NCBI GenBank assembly: GCA_022790855.1 | Contig: JAAVYA010000048.1 | Coordinates: forward strand, 1 to 52,429 | Direction of reading: 5' to 3' | DNA from: Lachnospiraceae bacterium | GTDB lineage: Bacteria > Bacillota > Clostridia > Lachnospirales > Lachnospiraceae | Length of the DNA: 52,429 bases | In this document: one piece after another, positions 35,842-44,400 of the stretch | Layout: every line of letters starts with the position of its first letter | How positions within the stretch are numbered: the stretch's first letter is position 1 | Made by a program: the position numbers and the translations under genes | Notes under the pieces: generated by a model | What the model saw: the letters and a program-made list of their open reading frames with translations, nothing else | Told to the model about the DNA's origin: nothing | The model's database searches: none

Positions 35842-36693
35842 CTATGCCTCTTTTGCCGGAAATTCAAGAGTAATTTTCCCCAACTTCCCGCTGCGGAATT
35901 CCTCTAAAACCAAGCCGGCGGCCTTGCCGTAATCCAGTTCTTCCCCCCGCTTGATACAGTTGCGGTTTTTGGCAATTTCCATTAAGATCGCGGAAGCTTC
36001 TTCTGTCTCCGCAACCTCATACCTTTGCTGCAATACTCCTGGATATTGGCTGAGCAAAAGACGAATCAATTCCATAGACAGCTCCTCCGTATTCAGGATC
36101 TCATCTTTGACGGAGCCAATGCAGGCCAAATGCAGGCCCACTTGCTGATCTTCAAATTTGGGCCACAAAATCCCGGGCGTGTCTAATAATTCCACGCTTT
36201 TATTCAGCCGAATCCACTGTTTTCCCTTGGTCACCCCAGGCTTATTCCCTGTCTTAGCGCAGGCCCTGCCTGCATAGGTATTGATAAACGTGGATTTTCC
36301 CACATTGGGAATGCCCACGATCATCGCCCGCACCGGGCGGTTTTTAATACCTCTCTTCCTGTCCCGCTCTGTTTTTTCTTTACAGGCCTCCTGAATCACC
36401 TGGGAGATTGCTTTCATATTTCCCTTATTTCTGGAATCTGCCCTGGCTACAAAAAAGCCTTTTTCCTTAAAATAATCCGCCCAGGCAGCCGTTTTATGAT
36501 CATCCGCCAGGTCTGCTTTATTTAATAAGATCAATCTGGCCTTATGTTTTCCAATCTCGTCAATATCCGGATTCCGGCTGCTAAGGGGAATCCTGGCGTC
36601 CACCAGTTCAATCACCAGATCAATTAATTTAATATCTTCCTGCATCTGCCGTTTGGCTTTTGTCATATGTCCCGGATACCATTGAACAACCAT
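35842..36693 (-). CDS. rbgA: Ribosome biogenesis GTPase RbgA
   Basis: A 283-residue circularly permuted GTPase. NKADL near residue 61 (G4) comes before GIPNVGKSTFIN near 130 (G1) and DTPGILWPKF near 182 (G3), the defining order of the YlqF family. It is needed for late 50S assembly. The ATG is preceded by AAAGAGGTG. The gene lies between two signal peptidase genes. Confidence 0.95.
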   Translation of the reverse strand: MVVQWYPGHMTKAKRQMQEDIKLIDLVIELVDARIPLSSRNPDIDEIGKHKARLILLNKADLADDHKTAAWADYFKEKGFFVARADSRNKGNMKAISQVIQEACKEKTERDRKRGIKNRPVRAMIVGIPNVGKSTFINTYAGRACAKTGNKPGVTKGKQWIRLNKSVELLDTPGILWPKFEDQQVGLHLACIGSVKDEILNTEELSMELIRLLLSQYPGVLQQRYEVAETEEASAILMEIAKNRNCIKRGEELDYGKAAGLVLEEFRSGKLGKITLEFPAKEA

Positions 36694-36705
36694 ACACGCA
36701 CCTCT

Positions 36706-37335
36706 TTATTTGATAAAACCCAGCTTGTCCAAAGGCGACACCAAAAGCCAGGCTTTTCCTTCTATGTGTTCTTTTTTTACATTTCCAATATTGGCATATC
36801 TGCTGTCTTCACTATTATTGCGGTTATCTCCCAGGACAAAATATTCGTCCTCTCCCACCACGATCGGCTCCTGTGCCAGAAGACCGTTCTCAATATATGG
36901 GTCTTCAATCTCTTCTGCAAAAGGTTCGCCGTTCACATAAACCTTGCCGTCGATAATCTGCACCGTATCTCCCGGCACGGCGATCACCCGTTTGATATAG
37001 TAGTGGGATTTCTCGTTCCCATTAGGCAAAAATACAATAATATCATTGGGCTTGGGCTGAAACAGCTTGTATTCAAAACGGTTCACCAGCACAGTGTCCC
37101 CATTTTCCAGAGTGCTGGACATAGACTGCCCCACCACGGAAATCCGAACCCCCATAAAATAAACAATCACTGCTGCTATGGCCACAGCCAGGATGATTTC
37201 ACATACCCAGGCTGTCGCCCCTTTGATCCGTTCTAAATTCATTCCCCGCTTCCCCGGCTGAAAATTCAGGCCGCTGGACATAGTTCTGGGGCTTCCTGAT
37301 TTTTTTCTGCGAAAACGATTCCGCTTATATCTCAT
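36706..37335 (-). CDS. lepB: Signal peptidase I (upstream copy)
   Basis: A 209-residue second S26A signal peptidase with a basic N-terminus (RYKRNRFRRKKSG) and one membrane segment near residue 50. The nucleophile is in SVVGQSMSSTLENGD near 77, the lysine is in YYIKRVIAVPGDT near 118, and the last box is GDNRNNSEDSRYANIG near 172. It differs from the downstream copy mainly in its longer cytoplasmic tail and may have distinct substrates. It starts 62 nt after the rplS terminator and may use its own promoter. Confidence 0.93.
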   Translation of the reverse strand: MRYKRNRFRRKKSGSPRTMSSGLNFQPGKRGMNLERIKGATAWVCEIILAVAIAAVIVYFMGVRISVVGQSMSSTLENGDTVLVNRFEYKLFQPKPNDIIVFLPNGNEKSHYYIKRVIAVPGDTVQIIDGKVYVNGEPFAEEIEDPYIENGLLAQEPIVVGEDEYFVLGDNRNNSEDSRYANIGNVKKEHIEGKAWLLVSPLDKLGFIK

Positions 37336-37396
37336 GATGCGCCTCCTGCCTGGAGGGTCTTTATCTGACAGGAATCGACCTCCCTATAAGATAAAG

Positions 37397-37418
37397 GGGG
37401 CTGTCCGCAAACAGCCCC
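37397..37418 (-). terminator. Terminator of rplS
   Basis: GGGGCTGT pairs with ACAGCCCC over a six-base loop and is followed by CTTTATCTT on the minus strand. It lies 49 nt past the rplS stop. Confidence 0.8.
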
Positions 37419-37466
37419 TTCCCATTACACATTATTTGTTACTGTTTACTTCTACCACAGTAACCA

Positions 37467-37820
37467 TTATTTTACCAGTTCTTTGACTTTCGCGCGTTTG
37501 CCTACACGGCCTCTCAAATAGTTCAGTTTCGCACGTCTTACTTTACCGCGTCTTACAACTTCTACCTTCTCTACATTAGGAGAATGCAGCGGCCAGGTCT
37601 TCTCTACGCCTACGCCGTTGGAAAACTTACGGACGGTAAATGTCTCGCGGCTGCTTCCGCCCTGTTTCTTTAATACAATACCTTCAAATACCTGAACCCT
37701 CTCCCGGTTTCCTTCTTTGATCTTGCCATAGACTTTTACGGTATCGCCTACATGGAACTGGGGCACCTCCGCCTTCAATTGTTCTGCTTCAATGTTTCTG
37801 ATAATTTCTGCTGAATTCAT
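37467..37820 (-). CDS. rplS: 50S ribosomal protein L19
   Basis: A 117-residue ribosomal protein with family blocks [22 protein letters not shown] near 22 and [25 protein letters not shown] near 88. It sits at the 30S-50S interface. It has its own promoter and a 75-nt leader, separating it from trmD. AGGAGGTCAC precedes the ATG. Confidence 0.97.
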   Translation of the reverse strand: MNSAEIIRNIEAEQLKAEVPQFHVGDTVKVYGKIKEGNRERVQVFEGIVLKKQGGSSRETFTVRKFSNGVGVEKTWPLHSPNVEKVEVVRRGKVRRAKLNYLRGRVGKRAKVKELVK

Positions 37821-37896
37821 TTTGTGACCTCCTGATGATTTAGATGTTCTTAATACCTTGCGTAACAGAGGACCATCCTGACTATTTTCTCACAGT
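37821..37896 (-). ncRNA. rplS 5' leader (candidate L19 autoregulatory leader)
   Basis: About 75 nt separate the -10 box from the rplS start. Firmicute rplS genes are known to carry an L19 leader structure at this place. I see short complementary pieces around GGATGGTCC but did not derive a full fold, so this is mainly positional. Confidence 0.35.
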
Positions 37897-37901
37897 GAAT
37901 T

Positions 37902-37930
37902 ATTTTATCATGATTTCTTTGGAAAAGCAA
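37902..37930 (-). promoter_or_regulatory. Sigma-A promoter of rplS
   Basis: TTGCTT (37930-37925) and TAAAAT (37907-37902) are 17 nt apart on the minus strand, immediately after the trmD stop codon. Confidence 0.65.
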
Positions 37931-37945
37931 GTATTTTCTCAAGAA

Positions 37946-38650
37946 TTATAATTCAGGATGCTCCCGGAGATACTGCTCCCACAAATCCGGCCTGCGTTCT
38001 TTCGTACGCAGCTTGGACTGTTCCCTGCGCCATGCTTCGATATTTTTATGGTGACCGGACAAAAGTATCTCAGGCACCTTTTTCCCCATCCATTCCTCGG
38101 GTCTGCTGTACTGGGGGTATTCCAAAAGACAGTCTTCAAAAGACTCGCTGCTGCCGGAAGCTTCATTGCTCAATACCCCCGGCACCATCCTGGAAATAGC
38201 ATCGATCATCACCATCGCCGGCAATTCCCCGCCGGTCAGCACATAATCGCCGATGGAAACGTAATCCGTCACAATCTCCTCCAGCACCCGCTCGTCAATC
38301 CCCTCGTAATGTCCGCAGAGAAAGATCAGCTCCTCCTCCAAGGCCAGCTCCTTAGCCATCCCCTGATGAAACGTCTTGCCCTGGGGCGTCAGATAAATAC
38401 ATCTGGGCTTTCTTCCGATCCGTTCTGTCACCGACCGGAAAGCATCGTACACCGGCTGGGCCTGCATCAGCATCCCGGCTCCGCCGCCATAGGGATAGTC
38501 GTCTACCTTCTGATGTTTATTGGCGGAATAGTCCCGGATATTGACAGCCTCTATGGACAAATGTCCCGCCTGCAAGGCCCGGCCAATGATGCTAGTATGC
38601 AATCCATCAAGCACCATATCCGGAAACAAGGTCAATACATAAAATCTCAT
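37946..38650 (-). CDS. trmD: tRNA (guanine37-N1)-methyltransferase
   Basis: A 234-residue SPOUT methyltransferase that forms m1G37 in tRNAs. The deep-trefoil-knot region shows YLTPQGKTF near 88, FLCGHYEGIDERVLE near 108 and SIGDYVLTGGELPAMV near 130, and the start is MRFYVLTLFPDMV. The ATG at 38650 has GGAGGGATT just upstream, within the last codons of rimM; the two genes overlap by 4 nt (ATGA). Confidence 0.96.
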   Translation of the reverse strand: MRFYVLTLFPDMVLDGLHTSIIGRALQAGHLSIEAVNIRDYSANKHQKVDDYPYGGGAGMLMQAQPVYDAFRSVTERIGRKPRCIYLTPQGKTFHQGMAKELALEEELIFLCGHYEGIDERVLEEIVTDYVSIGDYVLTGGELPAMVMIDAISRMVPGVLSNEASGSSESFEDCLLEYPQYSRPEEWMGKKVPEILLSGHHKNIEAWRREQSKLRTKERRPDLWEQYLREHPEL

Positions 38651-39150
38651 AATCCCTCCAGCACATGCACCTGCATAATACGCCCCCTGATATCCACATG
38701 AAGAATGCATTCCTTAATTGCCGGCAGTAAAAGTTCTCCTCCCTCCGGTCTTGCAATTACATATACGTCATTGGCCCCGGTGGAAAGCACATCTGTTATC
38801 TCACCCAGCGGCATTTCCTGTTCATCCACAACGGAAATACCGATTAAGTCTGCGATAAAATATTCGTCTTCCCCGCATTCCACGGCGTTCTCCCTGGTGA
38901 CATAAAGGGGCATCCCCTTTAAGGGCTCTACGTCATTCATTGTATCATATCCCCGAAACTTCAAAATCACCAGGTTTTTAAAAAACTTCACCTGGGTAAT
39001 TTCCAGCTCCTTCTGCTGGGTTCCGGTATCCAAAATCACATGCTTCAATTTCCGAAAGCGGCCCGCATCGTCTGTCATGGGAAATACCTTTACTTCCCCC
39101 CGGACCCCATGGGTGTTGGCAATCGCGCCCACCTGCAATAATTCTTCCAT
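38647..39150 (-). CDS. rimM: Ribosome maturation factor RimM
   Basis: A 167-residue 30S assembly factor with the RimM N domain (VGAIANTHGVRGEVKVFPMTDD near 6) and a PRC-barrel C domain (EYFIADLIGISVVDE near 93). GGAAGGACG precedes the ATG at 39150. It overlaps trmD by 4 nt and is separated from khpA by 57 nt. Confidence 0.95.
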   Translation of the reverse strand: MEELLQVGAIANTHGVRGEVKVFPMTDDAGRFRKLKHVILDTGTQQKELEITQVKFFKNLVILKFRGYDTMNDVEPLKGMPLYVTRENAVECGEDEYFIADLIGISVVDEQEMPLGEITDVLSTGANDVYVIARPEGGELLLPAIKECILHVDIRGRIMQVHVLEGL

Positions 39151-39207
39151 ATCCGTCCTTCCATATGAAATGAAAAAGGGGAACTGCATGCAGCCCCCTC
39201 CCGTTCG

Positions 39208-39438
39208 TTACTGAACAATCTCTACAATTACTTTCTTTTCTTCCTTTGCCGCTGCTGCTTTCACAACAGAGCGGATTGCCTTGGCGATGCGTCCCTGCTT
39301 GCCGATGACTTTTCCCATATCGGACTGGGCTACATGAAGCTCCAAGACAATGGCTTTCTCATTCTGGGTCTCTGTAACTACTACCTCCTGAGGAAATTCC
39401 ACAAGAGCTTTTGCAATTACTTCTACCAATTCTTTCAT
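39208..39438 (-). CDS. khpA: KH-domain RNA-binding protein KhpA
   Basis: A 76-residue single KH-domain protein (YlqC/KhpA) with the RNA-binding loop GKVIGKQGRIAKAIR near residue 40. In Firmicutes it pairs with KhpB and influences cell wall growth and small RNAs. The ATG at 39438 has GAGG 7 nt upstream. It is placed between rpsP and rimM, as in Bacillus. Confidence 0.94.
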   Translation of the reverse strand: MKELVEVIAKALVEFPQEVVVTETQNEKAIVLELHVAQSDMGKVIGKQGRIAKAIRSVVKAAAAKEEKKVIVEIVQ

Positions 39439-39456
39439 CACGTCACCTCACGGATC

Positions 39457-39699
39457 CTATTTCTCGATGCCGGCCGCTTTGAAGATCTTACCTACCATCT
39501 CCGTAGGCTGGGCCCCATTTGACAGCCACTTCTTTGCCAGTTCTTCGTTCACATGGAATTCGCTGGGATCTTTCGTAGGATCGTAGGTTCCGATCTCTTC
39601 GATGAATCTGCCATCTCTGGGAGATCTGGAATCTGCTACAACGATTCTATAAAAAGGAGCTTTTTTCTGTCCCATTCTTTTCAATCTGATCTTTACCAC
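39457..39699 (-). CDS. rpsP: 30S ribosomal protein S16
   Basis: An 80-residue S16 beginning [24 protein letters not shown]. The start is a GTG at 39699, with AAGGAGG 10 nt upstream; an ATG nearby is out of frame. It is followed by khpA after 18 nt. Confidence 0.96.
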   Translation of the reverse strand: MVKIRLKRMGQKKAPFYRIVVADSRSPRDGRFIEEIGTYDPTKDPSEFHVNEELAKKWLSNGAQPTEMVGKIFKAAGIEK

Positions 39700-39732
39700 T
39701 TTTCATTCACCTCCTTAAAGATACTATTTATA

Positions 39733-39756
39733 AAAAATGTACTATGGCACATTTTT
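39733..39756 (-). terminator. AT-rich stem-loop between ffh and rpsP
   Basis: AAAAATGT pairs with ACATTTTT over an 8-nt loop, and the run of T residues continues on the minus strand. Its low GC content makes it a weak terminator that may only trim expression of the following ribosomal genes. Confidence 0.35.
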
Positions 39757-39802
39757 CTCTACCTCTATAACAGTTCAGCTGCCCTGTTACCCATAACTTA
39801 TA

Positions 39803-41149
39803 TTAAAACGGAAGCTTAAAGCGTCCTCGCTTTCCCTTGCCGCCCATCAGTCCGGGCATCTGCTTCATCATCTTTTTGGACTGTTCAAATTGCTTCACCA
39901 GACGGTTCACCTCGCTGATGTCCACTCCGGCGCCGGCTGCAATCCTGCGCTTGCGGCTTGGGTTTAACACAGATGGATTGGCCCGCTCCTGGGGAGTCAT
40001 GGAATAAATAATTCCTTCAATCCTTGCCATTTTCTTCTCGTCTATGGCATTCTCCAGCTCCGCCAACTGGCCGCCTCCGATTCCGGGAAGCATACTCAAA
40101 ATACTGGAAAGTCCCCCCATCTTCTTCATCTGATTCATGGATTCCAAATAATCGTCAAATCCGAATTCCGCTTTCTTAAGCTTCTGCTCTAAGGCTTTGG
40201 CCTTGTCCTCATCTATCTCTTCCTGGGCTTTCTCTATCAGCGTAAGCACGTCGCCCATTCCCAGAATCCTGGAGGCCATACGGTCCGGGTAAAACTGCTC
40301 CAAATCGGATAATTTCTCCCCCATACCTACATATAGAATAGGCTTACCTGTTACGGCACGAATGGAAAGGGCCGCCCCGCCTCTGGTATCGCCGTCTAAC
40401 TTGGTCAGTATGACGCCGTCTATTCCAATCCGCTCCTGGAAGGTGGAGGCCACATTCACCGCATCCTGTCCGGTCATGGCGTCTACCACCAAAATCGTCT
40501 GAGTCACATCTACATGGGCTTTTATCTCCGTCAGCTCGTTCATCATATCCTCGTCCACATGAAGACGTCCCGCCGTATCCAGGATCACCACATTCATCCC
40601 ATGTTTTGCGGCATGTTCTATGGCGGCTTTTGCAATATTCACAGGAGAATGGCCGCTGCCCATAGAAAATACTTCCACACCCTGCTTCTCTCCGTTGATC
40701 TGCAGCTGCTGAATGGCTGCCGGACGGTAAATGTCGCAGGCTGCCAAAAGGGGCTTTCTGCCTTTCTGCTTCAGCTTCCCCGCAATCTTAGCGGTGGTAG
40801 TCGTCTTACCGGCTCCCTGAAGACCCGCCATCATGATAACGGTTATTTCGTTCCCAGGCTTTAGGGCAAGTTCTGTCGTCTCATCCCCCATCAGGCGAAC
40901 CATCTCTTCATTTACAATCTTGATCACCATCTGTCCGGGATTCAGCCCGTTCATCACATCCTGCCCTACGGCCCGCTCCTGCACAGACTTCACAAACTGC
41001 TTCACCACTTTGAAATTCACGTCGGCTTCCAAAAGCGCCAGCTTGACTTCCTTCAGGGCTGCTTTTACATCTGCTTCTGTGAGAAGCCCTTTGCTCCGAA
41101 GAGCTTTGAATATATTCTGGAGTTTCTCCGATAAACTGTCAAATGCCAT
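39803..41149 (-). CDS. ffh: Signal recognition particle protein Ffh
   Basis: A 448-residue SRP54 GTPase. The N domain is followed by G1 GLQGAGKTTTTAKIAGKL near residue 109, DTAGRLHVDED near 190 and TKLDGDTRGGAALS near 247. The Met-rich M domain (about 300-430) has GAGVDISEVNRLVKQFEQSKKMMKQMPG, which binds signal peptides and the SRP RNA. It follows ylxM by 3 nt. Together with FtsY it directs membrane protein insertion. Confidence 0.97.
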   Translation of the reverse strand: MAFDSLSEKLQNIFKALRSKGLLTEADVKAALKEVKLALLEADVNFKVVKQFVKSVQERAVGQDVMNGLNPGQMVIKIVNEEMVRLMGDETTELALKPGNEITVIMMAGLQGAGKTTTTAKIAGKLKQKGRKPLLAACDIYRPAAIQQLQINGEKQGVEVFSMGSGHSPVNIAKAAIEHAAKHGMNVVILDTAGRLHVDEDMMNELTEIKAHVDVTQTILVVDAMTGQDAVNVASTFQERIGIDGVILTKLDGDTRGGAALSIRAVTGKPILYVGMGEKLSDLEQFYPDRMASRILGMGDVLTLIEKAQEEIDEDKAKALEQKLKKAEFGFDDYLESMNQMKKMGGLSSILSMLPGIGGGQLAELENAIDEKKMARIEGIIYSMTPQERANPSVLNPSRKRRIAAGAGVDISEVNRLVKQFEQSKKMMKQMPGLMGGKGKRGRFKLPF

Positions 41150-41152
41150 ATG

Positions 41153-41497
41153 TTATAACTCCTCTAATATCTCCTGAGAAAGCTGCCGGATCCGCCTGCT
41201 GGCCGCCTCTTGTTCTGCGCTTCCTTCCGCCAGCGTCAACTGATTGATCTGCCCAATCTTACTCTTAATCTTCCGGAAGCGATCCAGCAAATGCAGCTTC
41301 TCTTCATATCCCATAAGCAGCCGGTCACAACGCTTTACCAGGTCGTGGACGCCCTGACGGCTGATGCCACGCTCCAGAGCAATCTCACCTAAGGATAAAT
41401 CATTTAATACAAAATCCTCATAGACATTTTTCTGATGCTCTGTCAGCAATTCTCCATAAAAATCATACAGATATGTCTGCATCACTTTCTTTTCCAT
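41153..41497 (-). CDS. ylxM: YlxM family HTH protein
   Basis: A 114-residue helix-turn-helix protein of the UPF0122/YlxM family (LLTEHQKNVYEDFVLNDLSLGEIALERGISRQGVHDLVKRCD), resembling sigma-70 region 4. It regularly precedes ffh and is thought to support the SRP pathway. The ATG at 41497 follows AAAGGTGAC. Confidence 0.93.
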   Translation of the reverse strand: MEKKVMQTYLYDFYGELLTEHQKNVYEDFVLNDLSLGEIALERGISRQGVHDLVKRCDRLLMGYEEKLHLLDRFRKIKSKIGQINQLTLAEGSAEQEAASRRIRQLSQEILEEL

Positions 41498-41553
41498 GTC
41501 TGTCACCTTTGGTATCATACTATATGTTTTTTACGGTGTCAAGTGTTTTTTCT

Positions 41554-43212
41554 TTACAGGAACTCTTTCCGAACAGCTTCTCCCTCTTCCTCCACATCCG
41601 TTTCCCGGATAATTTTGCGGATAGCCAAAAGATTTCCGGGCGACATACTCAGCTCATCCACGCCCAAAGCCAGGAATAATCGAGTCAACGCCGGATCTCC
41701 TCCCAATTCGCCGCAAATACCGCACCAGACGTTCTCTCTGTGGGCGCTTTCCACAGTTTGGGCAATCATCTGAAGCACTGCCGGATGATGGGGATCGTAA
41801 AAATCGTCCAACTGTTCATTCTGTCGGTCAATGGCCAAAGTATACTGGGTCAGATCATTGGTCCCAATGCTGAAAAAATCCACTTCCTTGGCGAGCCGGC
41901 TGCTGATCATAACAGCGGCGGGGGTCTCAATCATAACGCCCTGCTCTGGTTCACCGAAGGGAACGCCGTCTTTTGTCAGTTCTCGTTTCACTTCCTCTAC
42001 AATTTCCTTGATTCTTACAATCTCTTGTAAGGAAGTGATCATAGGATACATAATGGCAATCTTCCCAAAAGCGCTGGCCCGAAACAGCGCTCGAAGCTGG
42101 GTTTTAAATACATCAGGCCGTCTCAGGCAGATGCGGATTGCCCGAAAGCCCATGGCCGGATTCTCTTCTTTGGGCAATTTAAAATAATCCGCCTGCTTGT
42201 CAGCTCCGATATCCAACGTCCGTATGATCACCCGTTTTCCTGCCATCGTCTCCGCTACGGCCTTGTATACCTTTAACTGTTCCTCTTCGGTAGGATAAGT
42301 ATCACGCTCCAGGTATAGGAATTCGCTGCGGAACAGGCCGATTCCTTCCGCGTCATTTTCCAGAACCTTGGCCAAATCCTTATAATTGCCGATGTTGGCG
42401 TACAACATTACTTTTTTTCCGTCCCGGGTGATCGTTTCCTTTCCCTTCAAAGTCTGCAGCAGCTCTTTTTGAGCCAGAAGAGCATTGCGTCTCTCCTGCA
42501 TGATATGCAATGTCTCGGGATCCGGATCCACATACAAAAGCCCCTTATCTCCATCCACTACCGCCATTTTTCCATGCAGGGAGCCCTCCAGGGAGACAGA
42601 CGCCCCAACCAATGCCGGAATCCCCATGGTTCTCGCCAGAATCGCCGTATGAGAATTGGCGGAGCCATGTACTGTCACAAAAGCCAGCACTTTGGACCTG
42701 TCCATCTGCACCGTCTCGCTGGGAGCCAGGTCGTCCGCTATCACAATCACCGGTTCTTCGGCCTCAATCCCGCCGGACTCCTCGCCGGACAAAATCCGAA
42801 GCACTCGCTCTGAAATATCCCGGACGTCCGCCGCCCGCTCCTTCATATATGCGTCGTCCATAGCGGCAAACATTTCTGCAAAGTTATCTCCGGTCATAGC
42901 CACCGCGTACTCTGCATTCACCTTTTGCGTATTTATCATGTTTTCAATAGATTCGATGTAATCGTCATCCTCAAGCATCATCCGATGAATTTCAAAAATG
43001 GCTGCATTGGCAGCTCCCACGGTCTGTAAGGATTTCTCATGAAGTCCTGCCAACTGATCAATGGCCTCCTCCTGTGCCTTGCGAAACCGTAAAACCTCCC
43101 GCTGGGAATCTTCCACTCGTTCCCGCTTTACCTGCTGATCCTCTCTGCTATAGACATACAGTCTGCCAATTGCAATGCCTCCAAATACGCGCTTTCCGTT
43201 ATACTGCTCCAT
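41554..43212 (-). CDS. ptsI: PTS enzyme I
   Basis: A 552-residue phosphoenolpyruvate-protein phosphotransferase that starts the PTS relay by phosphorylating HPr. The N-terminal domain has the active histidine in ANSHTAILARTMG near residue 185. The PEP-binding barrel has GLFRSEFLYLERD near 290, MGFRAIRICLRRPDVFKTQLRALFRAS near 365 and GICGELGGDPALT near 500. GGGGGTG lies 9 nt before the ATG at 43212; an upstream ATG at 43224 is too close to that site. It lies 91 nt after ptsH. Confidence 0.95.
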   Translation of the reverse strand: MEQYNGKRVFGGIAIGRLYVYSREDQQVKRERVEDSQREVLRFRKAQEEAIDQLAGLHEKSLQTVGAANAAIFEIHRMMLEDDDYIESIENMINTQKVNAEYAVAMTGDNFAEMFAAMDDAYMKERAADVRDISERVLRILSGEESGGIEAEEPVIVIADDLAPSETVQMDRSKVLAFVTVHGSANSHTAILARTMGIPALVGASVSLEGSLHGKMAVVDGDKGLLYVDPDPETLHIMQERRNALLAQKELLQTLKGKETITRDGKKVMLYANIGNYKDLAKVLENDAEGIGLFRSEFLYLERDTYPTEEEQLKVYKAVAETMAGKRVIIRTLDIGADKQADYFKLPKEENPAMGFRAIRICLRRPDVFKTQLRALFRASAFGKIAIMYPMITSLQEIVRIKEIVEEVKRELTKDGVPFGEPEQGVMIETPAAVMISSRLAKEVDFFSIGTNDLTQYTLAIDRQNEQLDDFYDPHHPAVLQMIAQTVESAHRENVWCGICGELGGDPALTRLFLALGVDELSMSPGNLLAIRKIIRETDVEEEGEAVRKEFL

Positions 43213-43302
43213 ATTCACATACACCCCCTTGGGTCTCTCACCGTCAGTCCAGGGCCCTCCCGCAGGCCCCGAAGCTGAACTATTCGAACTGGTTTTAGGT
43301 TT

Positions 43303-43560
43303 TTACAAATTCTCTTTTAAAAACGTTTCCATAGCCGCCGCTGCAGCCTCTTCATCGTCTCCCTCCACCTGTACCGTAATTTCCATTCCCTGCTTTACGC
43401 CAAGCCCCATCAGGCCAAAAAGCTTTTTGGCGTCCGCCTTCTTGCCTTCCTTGAAAATGGATATGGAGGATGTGAATTCCTTTGCCTTTTTTACCAGTTC
43501 CCCTGCGGGACGTGCATGGATGCCCTCTGTATCTGTAATTACATATGTAAATTCTTTCAT
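43303..43560 (-). CDS. ptsH: HPr phosphocarrier without the Ser46 regulatory site
   Basis: An 85-residue HPr. His15 in GIHARPA is present, so it can pass phosphate from enzyme I to sugar-specific EIIA. At the place of Ser46 (normally K-S-I-M-G) the sequence is AKKLFGLMGLG, with Lys46, so HPr kinase could not modify it there and it should not act as the CcpA cofactor in the usual way. AAGGAGTAGGG precedes the ATG. A second HPr-like protein at 46.9 kb has the serine but not the histidine. Confidence 0.93.
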   Translation of the reverse strand: MKEFTYVITDTEGIHARPAGELVKKAKEFTSSISIFKEGKKADAKKLFGLMGLGVKQGMEITVQVEGDDEEAAAAAMETFLKENL

Positions 43561-43593
43561 GATTCCCTACTCCTTCCCTTCTGTGGATTTATG

Positions 43594-44400
43594 TTACGCT
43601 TCTAACGCTGCAAACACTTGCTCTACTTCGCTTTTGGTTGCCAAAAATTCGGAAAATGCGCTGGCGCTCCCTGTCGCGACGCCCATGCGAAACGCATGAT
43701 CGTAATCCTGCTTCTGGCTCCATCCGGCCAGAAATCCTGCCACCATGGAATCTCCTGCTCCCACCGCATTCACCAGTTTTCCTGCGGGTGCGGGAAGGGA
43801 ATGGACGCCTCCCGTCTCATCCACCAGGACGGCCCCTGCTCCTGCCATGGATACCAGCACATTCCTGGCGCCCTGTTCCTGGAGCTTCTTTGCATAAGGA
43901 ACTACCGATTCTCTTGTCTCAAGGGTCACATTAAATATTTCCCCCAGCTCATGGTTATTCGGCTTGATCAAAAACGGATGATATTGCAGTACGTTTACCA
44001 GCAAATCTTTGGTGGCATCCACCACAAACCATACGCCCTTTGACTGTAGACGCTCCATCATATTACTGTAGATGGAATCAGACAGACATTTAGGAATACT
44101 GCCGGCCAAGACCAGGATATCCCCTTCCTTCAATCCGTCCAGCTTCTGATAAAGTTTATCTACGCTGTCTGAATCGATCACGGGCCCCATCCCATTGATT
44201 TCCGTGCCGTCATAATCCTTAAGCTTTACGTTAATCCTGGAAAATCCTTCTTTTACCCGTATAAAATCCGTATGCAGACCCATGGCTTCTATCTCTTTTT
44301 CAATCTGTTCCCCGGTAGAGCCTGCCGTAAAGCCTAATGCCGTACTCCCTTTCGGCTTATTTATTAGGATTTTATATACCTCTGCTCCCAGAATTATGAT
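43594..44400 (-). pseudogene. fruK: 1-phosphofructokinase lacking its N-terminus
   Basis: About 268 codons are open. The first recognisable part is STALGFTAGSTGEQIEKEIEAMGL, which aligns near residue 55 of FruK, and the rest is complete: GFSRINVKLKDYDG, AGSIPKCLSD, FLIKPNNHELGEIF and the PfkB signature VNAVGAGDSMVAGFLAG. The N-terminal 55 residues with the TFNPAxD substrate loop and the GGKGxN motif are missing. The frame opens right after the helicase stop and has no start codon with a binding site before Met at 44283. It therefore appears to be a 5'-deleted gene, probably inactive. Its stop is 34 nt before ptsH. Confidence 0.8.
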
